DNA from: Pseudomonas sp. ATCC 13867
GTDB taxonomy: Bacteria; Pseudomonadota; Gammaproteobacteria; Pseudomonadales; Pseudomonadaceae
Reading direction: 5' to 3'
DNA length: 64,000 nucleotides
NCBI RefSeq assembly: GCF_000349845.1
Contig: NC_020829.1
Location: 930,001 to 994,000 of the forward strand
Below the pieces are notes generated by a model. The model was given only the letters and a program-made list of their open reading frames with translations. It had not been told where the DNA came from and did no database searches. Of the stretch, positions 27,678 through 39,647 are shown piece after piece (the stretch's first letter is position 1; each line of letters begins with the position of its first letter). Position numbers and translations under genes: made by a program.

Positions 27678-29336
27678 GTGCACGTTAAATCAATTAGGCT
27701 GATCAATTTCAAAAAATTCAAAGATGATCATCTTGAGTTTAACGATGATGTGAATATATTTGTGGGTGATAATAACGCGGGCAAGAGTACGATACTGGAA
27801 GCGCTGGAGATCGCACTCAATTATAACTACCGTGGTCGCCCCTTTAACACCGAATTCACGCCTGATCTGTTCAACAAGAGTGCAGTGCAGCAATTCCTGG
27901 ATTCCGATCGATCATCGGCGCATCTGCCTCGCCTTGTTATAGAGGCATTCATTGATGGCGTTCCAGACTACCGAGGTGCGAACAATAGCCTGCAGATTGA
28001 TGCTCAAGGCGTAATTGTGCAAGCGTGTTTCGATACCTCACTTCAGGACGTCTATGCCGATTATCTGAAGACAAACCCAAGCATCACCAGCATTCCGATC
28101 GAGTTCTATAAATTGGAGTGGCTTGATTTCGGCTGGAATCAGATCAAGGCGGTGGCCAAGAAATTCAGGGCGTTGTACATCGACCCGACACGCATCCACC
28201 CAACCATGGGTAAGAACCAGTACATTTCGACCATCCTGAACACTGCGTTGGAAAAGGAAGAGTTGGTCAAGCTGACGCTCAACTACCGCGAGAACCAGCA
28301 GGTATTCAATCAATCTGGTGAGGTCAAGGCGGTTAACGACGGACTTGATGCTGAGCACCTCATCACCGACAAGAAGCTCTCCATCGCCGCAAGCACCTTG
28401 CCTGCCGGATCAATTCAGACCGGGCTGCAACTTGAGGTGGATGACGTACCGTTTCAGTTCATCGGTAAGGGCGAGCAGAGCAATGTGCAGATCAAGCTCG
28501 CGATTCAGAACAAGTCCAAGGACATTGACTTGGTGATGATGGAGGAGCCTGAAAATCACCTCTCTTACAGCAACCTGAACAAACTGGTGCACTACATCGA
28601 GAACCAGCGTGGAACCAAACAGCTCTTCCTGACCACCCACAGTTCGTATGTCCTCAACAAGCTAAGCATCAACAAGATCTGTCTCGTTCAGTCGGCGTAC
28701 CAGCGGCTTCACAAGCTGGATCCCAAGGTCGTCAAGACCCTTAAGCGGTTGCCAGGCTATGACACCTTACGTGTGGCGCTCTCAGGCAAGGTGATCTTGG
28801 TGGAGGGACCGTCTGACGAGTTGGTGCTCAAGAAGATTTACTACCGTAAGCATGACCGTCTTCCTGAACAGGACGGCATAGATATCATCGTGGTGCGAGG
28901 GGTAGGGTTCGATACTTTTATCGCCGTTGGCAAAGAGATTGGCACCCGGATCAACGTGCTCAGGGATAACGATGGCGCTTACCAGGATAACGTTGTGAAG
29001 GCTCGTCAGGAGTACGCAGCATTCCCGAATATCAAGCTTATCTCCTCAGACAACGATCTGGCGTTTTCGCTTGAGCCCGCGATGATTTACGCCAACGCCG
29101 CCGATCTGAAGACGCTGGATGCCTTTGCGGAGGAGGTTCTATCCACGCAGACGTACAACCTCTACAAAGTGGTCGGCACTTTGGAGGAGCGACGCGAATT
29201 TCTAATCGATTGGTTCCGAAGCGTCAGGGGTAATGGCAAGGGAGCGCGAAAAGTCGATTCGGCGATCAGGCTGTTCGATGGGACATTGGATTTCAAGTAT
29301 CCGGCCTTTCTAGATGAGGTGTTCGATTTTGGCTAA
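27678..29336 (+). CDS. OLD-family ATPase-Toprim nuclease (GajA-like)
   Basis: This is a 552-residue protein. The N-terminal ABC-type ATPase has Walker A GDNNAGKST (residues 30-38), a signature-like IGKGEQSNVQIKLAI (about 264) and Walker B DIDLVMMEEPENHLS (about 281), followed by the His-switch TTHSSYVL. The C-terminal Toprim domain has VILVEGPSDELVL (about 372) and the metal-binding LRDNDG (about 427). Together with a following UvrD-like gene this is the class 2 OLD arrangement of the Gabija anti-phage system, where GajA nicks DNA when nucleotides are depleted. The start is GTG. GC content is lower than in the flanking chromosome. Confidence 0.82.
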   Translation: MHVKSIRLINFKKFKDDHLEFNDDVNIFVGDNNAGKSTILEALEIALNYNYRGRPFNTEFTPDLFNKSAVQQFLDSDRSSAHLPRLVIEAFIDGVPDYRGANNSLQIDAQGVIVQACFDTSLQDVYADYLKTNPSITSIPIEFYKLEWLDFGWNQIKAVAKKFRALYIDPTRIHPTMGKNQYISTILNTALEKEELVKLTLNYRENQQVFNQSGEVKAVNDGLDAEHLITDKKLSIAASTLPAGSIQTGLQLEVDDVPFQFIGKGEQSNVQIKLAIQNKSKDIDLVMMEEPENHLSYSNLNKLVHYIENQRGTKQLFLTTHSSYVLNKLSINKICLVQSAYQRLHKLDPKVVKTLKRLPGYDTLRVALSGKVILVEGPSDELVLKKIYYRKHDRLPEQDGIDIIVVRGVGFDTFIAVGKEIGTRINVLRDNDGAYQDNVVKARQEYAAFPNIKLISSDNDLAFSLEPAMIYANAADLKTLDAFAEEVLSTQTYNLYKVVGTLEERREFLIDWFRSVRGNGKGARKVDSAIRLFDGTLDFKYPAFLDEVFDFG

Positions 29337-30507
29337 CGAACTCTGGATCGCAGGCGCAGGATCGGGCAAAACGCACAAAATCATCCAGGACGCCATCGAG
29401 GTCATCGATGCTGGTGGCCGAGTCTTGGTTGTTACCTACACCACGAGCAATCAGGCTGAGCTGCGCTCTCGTTTCGTCAAGGTGTACGGCAGGAGCAGTG
29501 ATAATTTTGTCGTAAAGGGCCTGTTTTCTTTCTACCTCGAAGACTTGGTAAGGCCCTACCAAAACGTAGTGTTTCCCGATCGGATCACGACTACAGCATT
29601 CACTGAGCACAATCCCCACTTGAGACCTGGTACGACCAAGTGGCTACCCAACCGAGGAGAGAAAATAAAAGGAGTGCTGAACCCTCTGCATTATCTCACC
29701 TCTTGCAAGACCAAGGCCTATACAGGTTTCTTGGCAAAGCTGGCGACATTGATCGCGAAACAGACGAAAAACGCTCCTGCCAAGCGGCTGAAAGACATCT
29801 ATCAGCGAGTGTTCTTCGATGAAGTCCAGGATCTAGTCGGTTGGGATTACGATGTTATTAAGGCATTGAGCAAGGTGATGCCTGACTCAATTTGCTGCGT
29901 TGGCGATTTTCGTCAGACCATCTACACCACCACTTTCGGGCACAAGGCACCTCAGACTCCGGTAGAAAAAATCGAATATTTCCAAGGCTTAAAATTCCAC
30001 CAGCATTCGCTACCGAGGAATCGTAGATGCATTCAGGAGATCTGCGATCTATCCGACACGATACACCCTGGTCTCTATGATAAGACTGTGTCAGAGATGA
30101 AGCAGATTCCTGACGAGGTGGTACATCACTACGGCGCATTTGTTGTCAAGCATTCCCAGGTGGGCGAGTACATTGCCGCATTCAAGCCCCAGGTCTTGCG
30201 CTGGTCATCGTCGATGGGTAACAACTACTTGCCACCGAACTTGTCCTGTCACACTTTTGGTTCTAGCAAGGGGCTAGGTTTTGATCGGGTTTTGATCTTT
30301 TCCCCGGAGAAGCATCTCAAGTATCTGTCTGGCGACGGCAAGGCGTTTGATAAGGATAAAACGGAAGAGTCTCGGAACAAGCTCTATGTGGCCATCACCC
30401 GGGCCCGCTATAGCTTGGCTTTCGTGGTCGAGGATGAACTTGTAGTCAAGATGCCTTTGCCGTTATGGGGTGGGGCTGTTCAGGCCGCTGTTGCACCTGT
30501 GGCTTAG
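29314..30507 (+). CDS. UvrD/Rep-like SF1 helicase (GajB-like)
   Basis: This 397-residue SF1 helicase overlaps the OLD gene. Motif I is IAGAGSGKTHK (about residues 11-21), motif II VFFDEVQDL (about 167-175), motif III VGDFRQTIY, motif IV-V CHTFGSSKGLGFDRVLIF and motif VI LYVAITRARYSL (about 357-368). It is about 100 residues shorter than typical GajB, with small insertion subdomains. ATG at 29314 is the annotated-style start; TTG at 29329 (MANELWIAG) has the better-spaced GAGGTG ribosome site and could be the true one. The overlap implies coupled expression with the OLD nuclease. Confidence 0.8.
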   Translation: MRCSILANELWIAGAGSGKTHKIIQDAIEVIDAGGRVLVVTYTTSNQAELRSRFVKVYGRSSDNFVVKGLFSFYLEDLVRPYQNVVFPDRITTTAFTEHNPHLRPGTTKWLPNRGEKIKGVLNPLHYLTSCKTKAYTGFLAKLATLIAKQTKNAPAKRLKDIYQRVFFDEVQDLVGWDYDVIKALSKVMPDSICCVGDFRQTIYTTTFGHKAPQTPVEKIEYFQGLKFHQHSLPRNRRCIQEICDLSDTIHPGLYDKTVSEMKQIPDEVVHHYGAFVVKHSQVGEYIAAFKPQVLRWSSSMGNNYLPPNLSCHTFGSSKGLGFDRVLIFSPEKHLKYLSGDGKAFDKDKTEESRNKLYVAITRARYSLAFVVEDELVVKMPLPLWGGAVQAAVAPVA

Positions 30508-30652
30508 AGCGCGGCGGCGTGCTTGGCTGCGTAATCGCACTGACTTGACCACCCGATTGCATTCCTCCTGACCAAGCATGTGCATTCGTGCTGACCTCCG
30601 CTTGCATGCGGCTTAACCAGTCACATCGTAGTCACGACCGGCTGCAATCGAC

Positions 30653-32318
30653 CCAGGCTGTGTGAAAACGTCGTCCTCGCCTAGAGTTGCTGGAGCAACC
30701 TCAGCGGGGGCGGCGTATGAAGCGATTCATCGAAGAGGTGAGCCGGGCACAAGTCAGCTTGCTTCCCGAATGCCTGGATGACTTCGTCGCCGAAGACAAC
30801 CCGATCCGCGTGGTCGAAGCCTTCGTCGAGCAACTGGATTTGGTGGCCCTGGAGTTCGATGGGGTCACTCCTGCCGTAACTGGGCGACCGTCCTATCACC
30901 CCGCCGTGATGTTGAAGGTCTACATCTACGGCTACCTCAACCGCATTCAATCCAGCCGTCGCCTGGAGCGCGAATGCCAGCGCAACCTCGAGCTGATGTG
31001 GCTGACTGGGCGACTGGCTCCGGACTTCAAAACCATTGCCGACTTCCGGCGCGACAACGGCAAAGCTATTCGCAATGTCTGCCGGCAGTTCGTCGTGCTG
31101 TGTCGCCAACTCGATTTGTTCTCCCAGTCGCTCGTGGCCATCGACGGCAGCAAGTTCAAAGCGGTCAACAACCGTGATCGCAACTTCACCCACGGCAAGC
31201 TGCGCGCCCGGATGGAGCAGATTGAAAAAAGCATCGACCGTTATCTGGCAGCGCTGGACACTGCCGACCGAACTCAATCCGATGTCGCCGAAGCCAAAAC
31301 CAGCCGCCTCCAGGAAAAAATCGAGAAACTCCGCCAGCAGATGCAGGCGCTCAAGGAGATGGAGCAGCAGCTACGTGAAGCACCGGATGGGCAAGTCTCG
31401 CTCACCGATCCGGATGCACGCTCCATGGCCACCAGTGGCAAAGGTACTGGCGTAGTCGGCTACAACGTGCAGACGGCGGTCGACACCCGGAACCACCTGA
31501 TCGTTGCGCACGAAGTCACCAACGTCGGCCATGACCGTGCAGCGCTCGCCACGATGGCCAAGCAGGCTCGCGAAGCCACCGGGTCTGAACGCCTTAGCGT
31601 CGTTGCCGATCGAGGCTACTTCAGCGGGGTGGAAATCCTCGCGTGCGAGCAGGCGGGCATTACTCCCTTCGTGCCCAAGCCGATGACCTCCAGCAGCAAG
31701 GCTGAAGGGCGTTTTGGTAAACAGGACTTCGTCTACATAGCCGCTGATGATGAGTACCAATGCCCTGCTGGGCAGCGTGCAATCAAGCGCTTCTCGACGG
31801 TGGAAGATGGCCTCGAGCTGGATGCTTACTGGAGTTCTGCCTGCCCGAGCTGCCCGATACGCAGCAGCTGCACCACGAGCAGTTATCGCCGACTCAAACG
31901 CTGGCGGCACGAGGCGGTACTGGAGGCCATGCAGCAGCGGCTGGATCGCGAACCAGAGATGATGAGCGTGCGCCGCCAGACCGTGGAGCACCCGTTTGGC
32001 ACGCTCAAATATTGGATGGGCGCGACGCACTTCCTGACCCGAACACTGCCCCGAGTCAGCACGGAAATGAGCCTGCATGTGCTGGCCTACAACTTCAAGC
32101 GGCTGATGAGCATCTTTGGCGTTACCGGTGCGATGGAGGCACTGCGGGCCTGAGACCGGCCATTTTCCTACGCCTCTCCACCACAAACTGCCGTAGACCG
32201 CCTCAGAAGGCACTGGCAGCGGTTAACAGCCTGTGGTCGATCCTGTCGCACGCTCCTTCGTGGCCCAATCCCGTATGCGGCTCTGGTGTACGCACTTCGC
32301 AGTTTTCACACAGCCTGG
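30653..32318 (+). mobile_element. IS1182-family insertion sequence
   Basis: The ends are the 17-bp perfect inverted repeats CCAGGCTGTGTGAAAAC (30,653-30,669) and its inverse (32,302-32,318), giving about 1,666 bp. The transposase reads rightward. No clear target duplication can be made out next to the repeats. It sits directly after the OLD/UvrD pair, at the end of the defence block. Confidence 0.82.
30717..32153 (+). CDS. IS1182-family DDE transposase
   Basis: This is a 478-residue transposase. The N-terminal domain is RPSYHPAVMLKVYIYGYLNRIQSSRRLERECQRNLELMWLTGRLAPDFKTIADFR. The DDE core includes VAIDGSKFKAVN (first Asp), VVADRGYFSGVEI (second Asp) and QTVEHPFGTLKYWMG (Glu). A coiled-coil insertion (about residues 160-215) and a C-terminal Cys cluster (CPAGQ...CPSCPIRSSC) are family features. 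The ATG at 30717 fits the family start MKRFIEEV. The frame is intact, so the element may be active. Confidence 0.9.
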   Translation: MKRFIEEVSRAQVSLLPECLDDFVAEDNPIRVVEAFVEQLDLVALEFDGVTPAVTGRPSYHPAVMLKVYIYGYLNRIQSSRRLERECQRNLELMWLTGRLAPDFKTIADFRRDNGKAIRNVCRQFVVLCRQLDLFSQSLVAIDGSKFKAVNNRDRNFTHGKLRARMEQIEKSIDRYLAALDTADRTQSDVAEAKTSRLQEKIEKLRQQMQALKEMEQQLREAPDGQVSLTDPDARSMATSGKGTGVVGYNVQTAVDTRNHLIVAHEVTNVGHDRAALATMAKQAREATGSERLSVVADRGYFSGVEILACEQAGITPFVPKPMTSSSKAEGRFGKQDFVYIAADDEYQCPAGQRAIKRFSTVEDGLELDAYWSSACPSCPIRSSCTTSSYRRLKRWRHEAVLEAMQQRLDREPEMMSVRRQTVEHPFGTLKYWMGATHFLTRTLPRVSTEMSLHVLAYNFKRLMSIFGVTGAMEALRA

Positions 32319-33062
32319 ACCCAAAGCGGACATCATGGCAAGGAAAGGCAGGAAGCCATTCTCTCCATCACCCCCTTCGCTGCGCGGCTGCTTCTGCCGG
32401 GAACTGCTTACCGCGATAGCGTATGCTCGCAGGAGGGGTAACGATCATGGAGTGAATTATGAGTAGACGCTACCCGTCGCTCAGAGTCCCGTTAGGTGCA
32501 GTGTTTCCCTTCATGCTGATGTCAGTCGATCGCATCTACGCCGTAAGCGTGCTGATCATCTATGGCGTATGCGGGACTGTTCTACCCGATACTGACCAAT
32601 TCAATTGCGCCTCCAAGGCATCATTTGGCTGTCACGGCCGTTGTCTCGATTGGACTAAGGGCAATTGTCCATGCGAATGGTGATACTGAATTGTTCGGGC
32701 CGTGAAAATCTGGGATTATCGGGATGTCACCATTGTGGCTGCTCTGCCTGAACCCCATCTCCTGCTGAGCATCCGAATGATGAATGTTTCCTTTAACTAC
32801 CCGGCTTCGGCCGGGTTTCTTTTTTTGTTGGCCAGTTTCAGTTGGGACCTGCCAAACTCCGCGGTTATGGTCTTGGCCACGCTTGAGCGCTGCTATCATC
32901 TTCGCGGGTAAAGCAGAAGCTATCCCCTAGCAAATGGCTGAGGATGCCAGAGCGGCAGTAGCTCTTAACCTTTCATTGAATGCTTCCGATCCGATGAGGG
33001 AGCGAGCAGATGTGCTCGAACCAGATCGGAAGAGGTTCAGTGAAATGCTTTCGGCCCTCATT
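32319..33062. other. Gene-poor stretch between IS1182 element and pbpC-like gene
   Basis: This stretch of 744 bases holds no gene I can support. A 74-codon plus-strand frame at 32,459-32,683 has a GGAG site and one hydrophobic segment but no recognisable family. A second plus-strand frame from 32,934 (MAEDARAAVALNLSL...) overlaps the end of the transpeptidase gene and looks like a fragment. The terminator at 32,799 implies that transcription reaches it from the left. Confidence 0.4.
32799..32826 (+). terminator. Factor-independent terminator
   Basis: ACCCGGC-TTCG-GCCGGGT is followed by TTCTTTTTTT. It is a strong UUCG-loop hairpin with a long U-tract, reading on the plus strand, but with no well-supported gene directly upstream. 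It may be the remaining end of a gene lost when cargo was rearranged. Confidence 0.85.
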
Positions 33063-35103
<2,041 letters not shown>

Positions 35104-35433
35104 ATGCAGACTCAAGACTACGAGGCCTGTTTGCAGGCGTGCACAGACTGCGCCGTCGCTTGTGAGCGATGTGCCAGTGCATGCCTGGGCGAAGAAAATG
35201 TGCGGTCGATGGCTCGATGCATCGAGCTGGATCGCGATTGTGCCGATACTTGCCGTCTCGCCGCATTGCTCATGGCCAGAAACAGCTCGTTGGCCAAAGA
35301 CGCCTGCCGGCTCTGTGCATGGATTTGCAGGGCATGTGGCGAGGAGTGCGGCAAGCACGAGCATGAGCATTGCCACCAGTGCGCGGCGGCTTGCCGACTC
35401 TGCGCCGAGGCTTGCGAGCGGATGGCAGCCTGA
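35104..35433 (+). CDS. Cys-rich four-helix bundle copper-binding protein (Csp/DUF326-like)
   Basis: This is a 109-residue protein with about 17 Cys residues spaced three to four apart on helices (YEACLQACTDCAVACERCASACL, CIELDRDCADTCRLAALL, CRLCAWICRACGEECGKHEHEHCHQCAAACRLCAEACE). This is the pattern of the copper storage proteins Csp, which hold many Cu(I) ions inside a four-helix bundle. No signal peptide is present, so it is a cytosolic Csp3-like form. A His cluster (KHEHEHCH) lies before the last helix. It stands alone and probably buffers copper. Confidence 0.85.
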   Translation: MQTQDYEACLQACTDCAVACERCASACLGEENVRSMARCIELDRDCADTCRLAALLMARNSSLAKDACRLCAWICRACGEECGKHEHEHCHQCAAACRLCAEACERMAA

Positions 35434-35476
35434 AGTCTCGGGCACCGGTAGCGGATGCAATCGGTGCCTTGGGGGC

Positions 35477-35887
35477 TCAGGCCTCGCGTTCGGTGCTGGC
35501 GATGAGTCGCGAGTCGGCCAGGGCGGCTGTGCGATGCACCGTTGCCGCACGATATTCGCTATCGGCCAGCATGCTCAGGAACGCTTCCCTCGAGGGGTAG
35601 CGCACCAGCAGAATTTCGTCCCATCGCTCGTCATCCGGAGCGATGAGCGCCACATGGGCGTCTGCCAGCAGCCGAACCGATCCGCCGACTGCGGCGACTT
35701 TCGCCCCGGCGACGCGGGCATAGCGGGCATAGGCCTCGCGGCCGGTGCAGGGGGACGCTCCCTCATCTGGCGGATAGTCGGCTTCGGTCCGGTAACGCAG
35801 CAGATTGAGCATCAGTATCGGCTTGCCGGCCGGCATTTCCTCGGTGAACCGGGCAAGTTGTTCGCGGCTTGGATTCAGGCTGGGCAT
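35477..35887 (-). CDS. DUF1330 domain protein
   Basis: This 136-residue protein has the dimeric alpha-beta-barrel (EthD/DUF1330) pattern: KPILMLNLLRYRTEADY, AYARYARVAGAKVAAVGGSVRLLADA, and WDEILLVRYPSREAFLSMLADSEYRAATVHRTAALADSRLIAS. The start at 35887 is preferred over longer upstream frames. The function is unknown; members are small stress-related or catabolic monooxygenase-like folds without cofactor. It is on the same strand as nhaA but downstream of it. Confidence 0.75.
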   Translation of the reverse strand: MPSLNPSREQLARFTEEMPAGKPILMLNLLRYRTEADYPPDEGASPCTGREAYARYARVAGAKVAAVGGSVRLLADAHVALIAPDDERWDEILLVRYPSREAFLSMLADSEYRAATVHRTAALADSRLIASTEREA

Positions 35888-36004
35888 GGCGTCGCTCCGG
35901 AAGGGGTGGGGATGACGTTGCTGCCGAGCGAGTTGGGTGGTCAAGGCCTATGCATGTGCTGAATGGCGCCGGATGACCCTGAGGCGGATCCTGGATCGGA
36001 TCGT

Positions 36005-37363
36005 TCACTTCGCGCGCGCAGGCTCCCTTCCCTTGTCCTGACGCATGACGAAAGCCCCCCAGGCCAGCCCCAGCGCCGCGGCGAAGGTGGAGCCGATCAG
36101 TACGCCGAGCTTCGCGGGGCCGAGCAGACTGGGCTCGGAGAAGCCGAGCATGGCGATGAAGATCGACATGGTGAAGCCGATACCCGCGAGCAGCCCGATC
36201 AGGATGACGCCTCGCCAGGTGACCCCGCTCGGCAACGCACACCAGCCCAGGCGCACCATCAACCAGGTGATGCTGATGATGCCGAGTGGTTTCCCGACGA
36301 TGAGCGCGGTGGCCACGCCCAGCAGGACCCAATGCGGCGCCTCGGCAGCCAGGTCGATGCCCTGGAGGCTGACCCCGGCGTTGGCAAGGGCGAACAGGGG
36401 CATGATGCCGTAGGCGACCCAGGGATGCAGGGCCTGCTGAACGCGTACCACGGGCGGGACCAGTTCGCGTTGTGCATGGCGCAGGCTCTTCAGGGGTGGC
36501 ATCAGGTCGCTTGCGTCCTGTTCCGGCGATTGAGCCCGGCCGATCAGTTCGCCGGTAATGCGCGAAACACGCTCCAGGGGGCGCTCCCGCATCGGCATGC
36601 TGTACACCGGTGTCATCAGGCCGAGCACCACGCCAGCCAGGCTGGGATGCGCCCCGGTCATGAGCAGGCCGGCCCAGGTCACCGCACCCGGAAGCACATA
36701 GGCGTAGGCGGTTCCGACGCCGATCTTCTGCAGGCCGAGCACGAGCAGGATGCCCACTGCCGCGATGGCGAAGCCACTGTAGTCGAGGCCTCCAGAGTAG
36801 AAGACGGCGATGATCAGGACCGCGATGATGTCGTCGATGACGGCCAGCGCCAGCAGGAACACCCTGACGTTGGCGGGGATGGATTTGCCCAGCAACGCCA
36901 GCACGCCCACCGCGAAGGCGATGTCGGTGGCCGTCGGTATGGCCCAGCCCGAGTGCGCGGCGGGGGTGTGGTTTATCGCCAGGTAGATCGCTGCCGGCGC
37001 CAGGACACCACCAACAGCCGCTATCATGGGTAATGCCGCCTGGCGCAGGTTGGCCAGGGCACCCTCATGGATTTCCCGGCGGATTTCCATGCCGACGACC
37101 AGGAAGAACACGGTCATCAACCCATCGTTTATCCAGAAGTGGAGCGAACGCGAGAACGTGAAGGAGCCGATTCCGATGGACAGCGGAGCGTGCCATAGGG
37201 CGTCGTAGCTATGAGCGGCCGGGGAGTTCGCCCACAGCAGGGCGATGACGGCTGCGACCAGCAGGACGGCGCCACTGACGGCTTCGATATGCAGGAAACG
37301 TTCAAGGTTGGCGAAGGCGCGTTCGGCCATTCGCTGGGCACGGGGCAGGGGATTCTGTTGCAT
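36005..37363 (-). CDS. nhaA: Na+/H+ antiporter NhaA
   Basis: This 452-residue inner-membrane antiporter exchanges internal Na+ for external H+ under alkaline or salt stress. It has about 12 hydrophobic segments. The cation site is intact in [16 protein letters not shown] (paired Asp), and [16 protein letters not shown] carries the upstream conserved Asp. [24 protein letters not shown] and [15 protein letters not shown] are family segments. The loop between segments is somewhat longer than in E. coli NhaA (388 residues). The ATG at 37363 ([14 protein letters not shown]) is chosen; frames upstream to 37432 add nothing conserved. Confidence 0.92.
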   Translation of the reverse strand: MQQNPLPRAQRMAERAFANLERFLHIEAVSGAVLLVAAVIALLWANSPAAHSYDALWHAPLSIGIGSFTFSRSLHFWINDGLMTVFFLVVGMEIRREIHEGALANLRQAALPMIAAVGGVLAPAAIYLAINHTPAAHSGWAIPTATDIAFAVGVLALLGKSIPANVRVFLLALAVIDDIIAVLIIAVFYSGGLDYSGFAIAAVGILLVLGLQKIGVGTAYAYVLPGAVTWAGLLMTGAHPSLAGVVLGLMTPVYSMPMRERPLERVSRITGELIGRAQSPEQDASDLMPPLKSLRHAQRELVPPVVRVQQALHPWVAYGIMPLFALANAGVSLQGIDLAAEAPHWVLLGVATALIVGKPLGIISITWLMVRLGWCALPSGVTWRGVILIGLLAGIGFTMSIFIAMLGFSEPSLLGPAKLGVLIGSTFAAALGLAWGAFVMRQDKGREPARAK

Positions 37364-37654
37364 GCGCACAAGCTCTCCGCGCGGCGGCCCGACCTGCGCA
37401 TTGACCTGTCTCGCCACCCTTGCAGCAGACACCCGGAGCGCAAGTCTACAGGACCCTTTCGCGGTCAGTGAAGTTCCAGCGCTTCACGTTCGCACCGTTG
37501 CGTAAGCGTCATCACGCTGGCTGGAGTGTCAGGATTCGCTCGGCGAAAAAAGCGCCCATTTCCCATTTGCGGTAGGGATAGCAGGCCATGCTTGTTACCC
37601 TTGATAGGTTTTCCGCTGTGCTTCGGCACACAGATTCAAAGGAGAAAACCCGCA

Positions 37655-39628
37655 ATGAATGCCCCATCCAAGCCAAGGAGTACCCTGAATCCACCGGTGT
37701 TCTACAGCAGTGCAGTGCTTATCCTGGTACTGGTGCTCTATGCCTCCGTTTTCCAGGAGCAGGCACAAGCGTTGTTCAACGACGTGCAGCAATGGATCAT
37801 CACCAATGCCAGTTGGTTCTACATCCTCGCGGTGGCGCTGATCCTGATCAGCGTCGTGTTCCTGGCGGTCAGTCGCTATGGCGATATCAAGCTCGGCCCC
37901 GACCACAGCGAGCCGGAGTACCGAAGCAGCAGTTGGTTCGCCATGCTGTTTTCCGCCGGCATGGGCATCGGCCTGATGTTCTTCGGCGTCGCCGAGCCGG
38001 TCATGCATTTCACCACGCCGCCGGTGGGTGAACCGGGCACGGTAGCCGCCGCGCGCGAAGCGATGAAGATCACCTTCTTCCACTGGGGCCTGCATGCCTG
38101 GGCGATCTATGCGATGGTCGGGCTGATCCTGGCTTACTTCAGCTTCCGCAAGGGCTTGCCGCTCACGCTGCGCTCGGCGCTCTATCCGCTGATCGGCGAG
38201 CGCATCCATGGGCCCATCGGCCATGCCGTGGACATTTTCGCCATCCTCGGCACCGTGTTCGGCGTCGCCACTTCGCTGGGCTATGGCGTGTTGCAGATCA
38301 ACAGTGGTTTCCACCATCTGTTCGGTTTGCCGGTGAACCCCTCCGTGCAGATCGTCCTGATCGCCATTACCTGCGGCCTGGCCACGCTTTCGGTGGCCAG
38401 CGGCCTGGATAAGGGAATCCGCATTCTTTCGGAGCTCAACCTGGGATTGGCGGCGGTGCTGCTGCTCTTCGTGCTGTTGCTGGGCCCCACGGTCTTCCTG
38501 CTGCAGACCTACGTACAGAATACCGGCGCCTACCTGTCCGATATCGTCTACAAGACGTTCAATCTCTACGCCTACCAGCCCACGGACTGGATCGGTGGTT
38601 GGACTCTGCTGTACTGGGGCTGGTGGTTGTCCTGGTCGCCTTTCGTGGGTCTGTTCATCGCGCGCATCTCGCGTGGCCGGACGATTCGCGAGTTCGTCTG
38701 CGGCGTGCTGTTCGTGCCGGCCGGTTTCACCCTGTTGTGGATGACGGTGTTCGGTGACTCGGCGATCCACATGATCCTCACCGATGGCGTGCAGGACCTG
38801 GCGGCGATAGTCGACCAGGACAGCTCACTGGCGCTGTTCGCCTTCCTCGAGCATTTCCCGCTGTCGAGCGTGGTGTCCATGGTCGCGGTACTGATGGTGG
38901 TGGTGTTCTTCGTCACTTCCGCCGATTCCGGTGCCCTGGTGGTGGACATGCTGGCCTCGTCCGGGCATGACCACTCGCCGCTGTGGCAGCGCATCTTCTG
39001 GTCGGTGAGCATCGGCGTGGTGGCGATTGCGCTGCTGCTGGCCAACGGACTGAAGGCACTGCAGACCGCGACCATCGCCAGTGCGTTGCCGTTCTCCATC
39101 ATCCTCCTGGCGTCGATCTGGGGATTGTTCCGTGCGTTGCACCTGGACGCAACCCGCCGGGGCCTGCGCAACCAGGCACTGCCGTCGCCGCGCCAGGCGC
39201 CCCATGCCCATGGCGGCTGGCAGCGGCGTCTGCGCAACATCGCCATGTTGCCGCGGCGTGCCCACGTGACGCGCTTCATCGCCGAGGTGGCGAGGCCGGC
39301 GTGCGAGGAGGTCGCCGTCGAATTGCGCAAGCAGGGCTACGAGGTAACGGTGAGCGAACGCGAAGACGGCCGTGTGAGCCTGGAGCTGGACCACGCCGGC
39401 GAAGGCCGCTTCCTCTACGAAGTGCGACCGCGCGCGTTCACCACACCCAGTTTCGTCATGCGTGACACCGAGGAGAGCAGCGATGCGCGCAAATACTTCC
39501 GTGCCGAGGTGCATCTGCGCGAGGGTGGCCAGGACTACGACATCATGGGCTGGAGCCGCGATGACGTGATCAGCGACATTCTCGATCAGTACGAAAGGCA
39601 CCTGCACTACCTGCACGTCGTCGGCTGA
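37655..39628 (+). CDS. betT: BCCT choline/betaine transporter (BetT-like)
   Basis: This is a 657-residue secondary carrier of the betaine-choline-carnitine family. It has twelve hydrophobic segments; the substrate-site helix reads WTLLYWGWWLSWSPFVGLFIARISRGRTIREF, the BCCT signature, and SSSWFAMLFSAGMGIGLMFFGVAEPVMHF matches the Gly-rich helix III. The C-terminal cytosolic domain is long (about 160 residues: VTRFIAEVARPACEEVAVELRKQGYEVTVSEREDGRVSLEL), as in proton-driven BetT proteins where it senses osmolarity. An AAAGGAG ribosome site lies 11 bases before ATG 37655. The upstream neighbour nhaA is divergent. It imports osmoprotectant precursors. Confidence 0.9.
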   Translation: MNAPSKPRSTLNPPVFYSSAVLILVLVLYASVFQEQAQALFNDVQQWIITNASWFYILAVALILISVVFLAVSRYGDIKLGPDHSEPEYRSSSWFAMLFSAGMGIGLMFFGVAEPVMHFTTPPVGEPGTVAAAREAMKITFFHWGLHAWAIYAMVGLILAYFSFRKGLPLTLRSALYPLIGERIHGPIGHAVDIFAILGTVFGVATSLGYGVLQINSGFHHLFGLPVNPSVQIVLIAITCGLATLSVASGLDKGIRILSELNLGLAAVLLLFVLLLGPTVFLLQTYVQNTGAYLSDIVYKTFNLYAYQPTDWIGGWTLLYWGWWLSWSPFVGLFIARISRGRTIREFVCGVLFVPAGFTLLWMTVFGDSAIHMILTDGVQDLAAIVDQDSSLALFAFLEHFPLSSVVSMVAVLMVVVFFVTSADSGALVVDMLASSGHDHSPLWQRIFWSVSIGVVAIALLLANGLKALQTATIASALPFSIILLASIWGLFRALHLDATRRGLRNQALPSPRQAPHAHGGWQRRLRNIAMLPRRAHVTRFIAEVARPACEEVAVELRKQGYEVTVSEREDGRVSLELDHAGEGRFLYEVRPRAFTTPSFVMRDTEESSDARKYFRAEVHLREGGQDYDIMGWSRDDVISDILDQYERHLHYLHVVG

Positions 39629-39647
39629 ATGAGCGCGATTCGCTGCG

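Noticed and set aside
30687-30716. Extended N-terminus of the IS1182 transposase
   Set aside because: The ATG at 30,717 gives the conserved MKRFIEEV start; the upstream codons overlap terminal IS sequence.
36005-39628. nhaA-betT as a single operon
   Set aside because: They are on opposite strands (divergent), so only a shared control region is possible.
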